DNA of 5,846 nt from Chloroflexota bacterium (GTDB lineage Bacteria; Chloroflexota; UBA6077): assembly GCA_023380955.1 (NCBI GenBank), contig JAMCTB010000160.1, forward strand, positions 1 to 5,846, in the 5' to 3' direction. Of the stretch, positions 5,372 to 5,846 are shown one piece after another. Both the position numbers and the translations under genes were made by a program. Below the pieces are notes generated by a model that was not told where the DNA came from, made no database searches, and saw only the letters and a program-made list of their open reading frames with translations. Position 1 is the first letter of the stretch. The number at the start of each line of letters is the position of its first letter.

Positions 5372-5846
5372 ATGTCGTCGGAACCCTTGTCCAGCCATCG
5401 CCCGCCGGACTACGGGCTGTGGTGTGATGCCACGGCCTCCTTCCAGTGGGAAACCCCTCTCCCCCGCTTTCGCCGCGTCCACCAGCGTTTCCCTAGACCC
5501 CTGGTGTCCGATATCCCCGCCGCCGTTGCTAAGGCCATGGATTCCCTCGATGGACCCGCCCGCCTCGGCTCCGGCAAACGGGTGGCCATCACCGCCGGCA
5601 GCCGCGGCATCGCCCGCATCCCCGAGGTCCTCGCCGCCGTCGTTCGGCAGGTCCGGCAGTATGGCGGGTCTCCCTTCCTGATCCCAGCCATGGGCAGCCA
5701 TGGGCGGGCCACGGCCGAAGGCCAGCGTGAGCTGCTGGCGGAGTTGGGCATCACCGAGGAAACCGTGGGGGCCCCCATCGAGGCCACCATGGAGGTGGTC
5801 CAGCTGGGCGAGCTACCCAACGGAATGCCCGTCTTCATGGATCGCA
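5372..5846 (+). CDS. LarA-like protein (lactate racemase/DUF2088 domain), N-terminal part
   Basis: The gene runs off the right edge; 158 residues are visible. From residue 31 (PRFRRVHQRFP) it follows LarA-like/DUF2088 proteins: KRVAITAGSRGIARIPEVL (69-87), then FLIPAMGSHGRATAEGQRE (102-120), GITEETVGAPI (126-136) and MEVVQLGELPNGMPVF (140-155). His110 in GSHGRAT probably corresponds to the catalytic His of the GTHR motif in Lactiplantibacillus LarA, a nickel-pincer enzyme that racemises lactate. Many relatives act on other 2-hydroxy acids or are uncharacterised, so 'lactate racemase' should not be taken literally. The nickel-ligand region lies outside the window. The first ~30 residues (SSEPLSSHRPPDYGLW...) appear to be an extra N-terminal segment, yet the start is well supported by GGAGG at 9 nt. 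It has its own promoter and is not obviously in the SDR operon. Confidence 0.8.
   Translation, partial: MSSEPLSSHRPPDYGLWCDATASFQWETPLPRFRRVHQRFPRPLVSDIPAAVAKAMDSLDGPARLGSGKRVAITAGSRGIARIPEVLAAVVRQVRQYGGSPFLIPAMGSHGRATAEGQRELLAELGITEETVGAPIEATMEVVQLGELPNGMPVFMDR

Noticed and set aside
5024..5701. Minus-strand open frame spanning the VOC gene, the intergenic region and the larA-like start
   Set aside because: Low-complexity Gly/Pro/Arg-rich product with no recognisable fold; it runs opposite two recognisable genes and a promoter.
1..5846. CRISPR arrays, tRNA or rRNA genes, known riboswitches
   Set aside because: I saw no spaced direct repeats, no cloverleaf with a GTTCRA-type arm, and no recognisable conserved riboswitch core such as the molybdenum-cofactor motif in the AOR leader.

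Overview
The window looks like accessory DNA from a GC-rich, probably anaerobic bacterium with strong Shine-Dalgarno sites. The gene types (tungsten aldehyde oxidoreductase, MoaD-like protein, sugar ABC ATPase, LarA-like protein) and the style of the proteins would fit Chloroflexota or a similar anaerobic lineage. That placement is an impression, not something the sequence proves.

Layout. Positions 1-118 hold the 3' end of what looks like an IS630-type insertion sequence: a transposase C-terminus on the + strand and a short end stopping at a TA. It breaks the last ~35-45 codons off a minus-strand sugar-type ABC transporter ATPase (from 1505 down to about 117). Upstream of the ATPase on the same strand lie a MoaD/ThiS-like beta-grasp protein (1836-1498) and a full-length aldehyde:ferredoxin oxidoreductase (AOR) family tungsten enzyme (3764-1833). 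These three genes form a tightly overlapping operon: AOR/MoaD share a GTGA overlap and MoaD/ATPase overlap by 8 nt. A 365-bp divergent intergenic region (3765-4129) carries several inverted repeats and a likely promoter for the + strand genes. To the right are a 258-aa short-chain dehydrogenase (4130-4906), a 54-aa 'mini' vicinal-oxygen-chelate protein (4999-5163) that looks like a glyoxalase-type protein with its middle removed, a 208-bp regulatory stretch with a good sigma70-like promoter and an overlapping palindrome, and the start of a LarA-like (lactate racemase/DUF2088) gene that runs off the right edge.

How the genes may work together (inference): a sugar importer ATPase, a tungstopterin aldehyde oxidase with its own sulfur-carrier-like partner, a polyol/sugar-type NAD-dependent dehydrogenase, a VOC protein and a hydroxyacid racemase-like protein suggest a carbohydrate or polyol oxidation locus that yields aldonic or hydroxy acids.

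The observations most worth a second look are these. (1) The MoaD-like protein has its essential Gly-Gly buried 23 residues before the stop, and a single -1 shift in a G5 run would end the protein exactly at Gly-Gly. (2) The 54-aa VOC protein is reduced to one beta-alpha-beta-beta-beta module. (3) The ABC ATPase is interrupted by an IS-like end at a TA dinucleotide.
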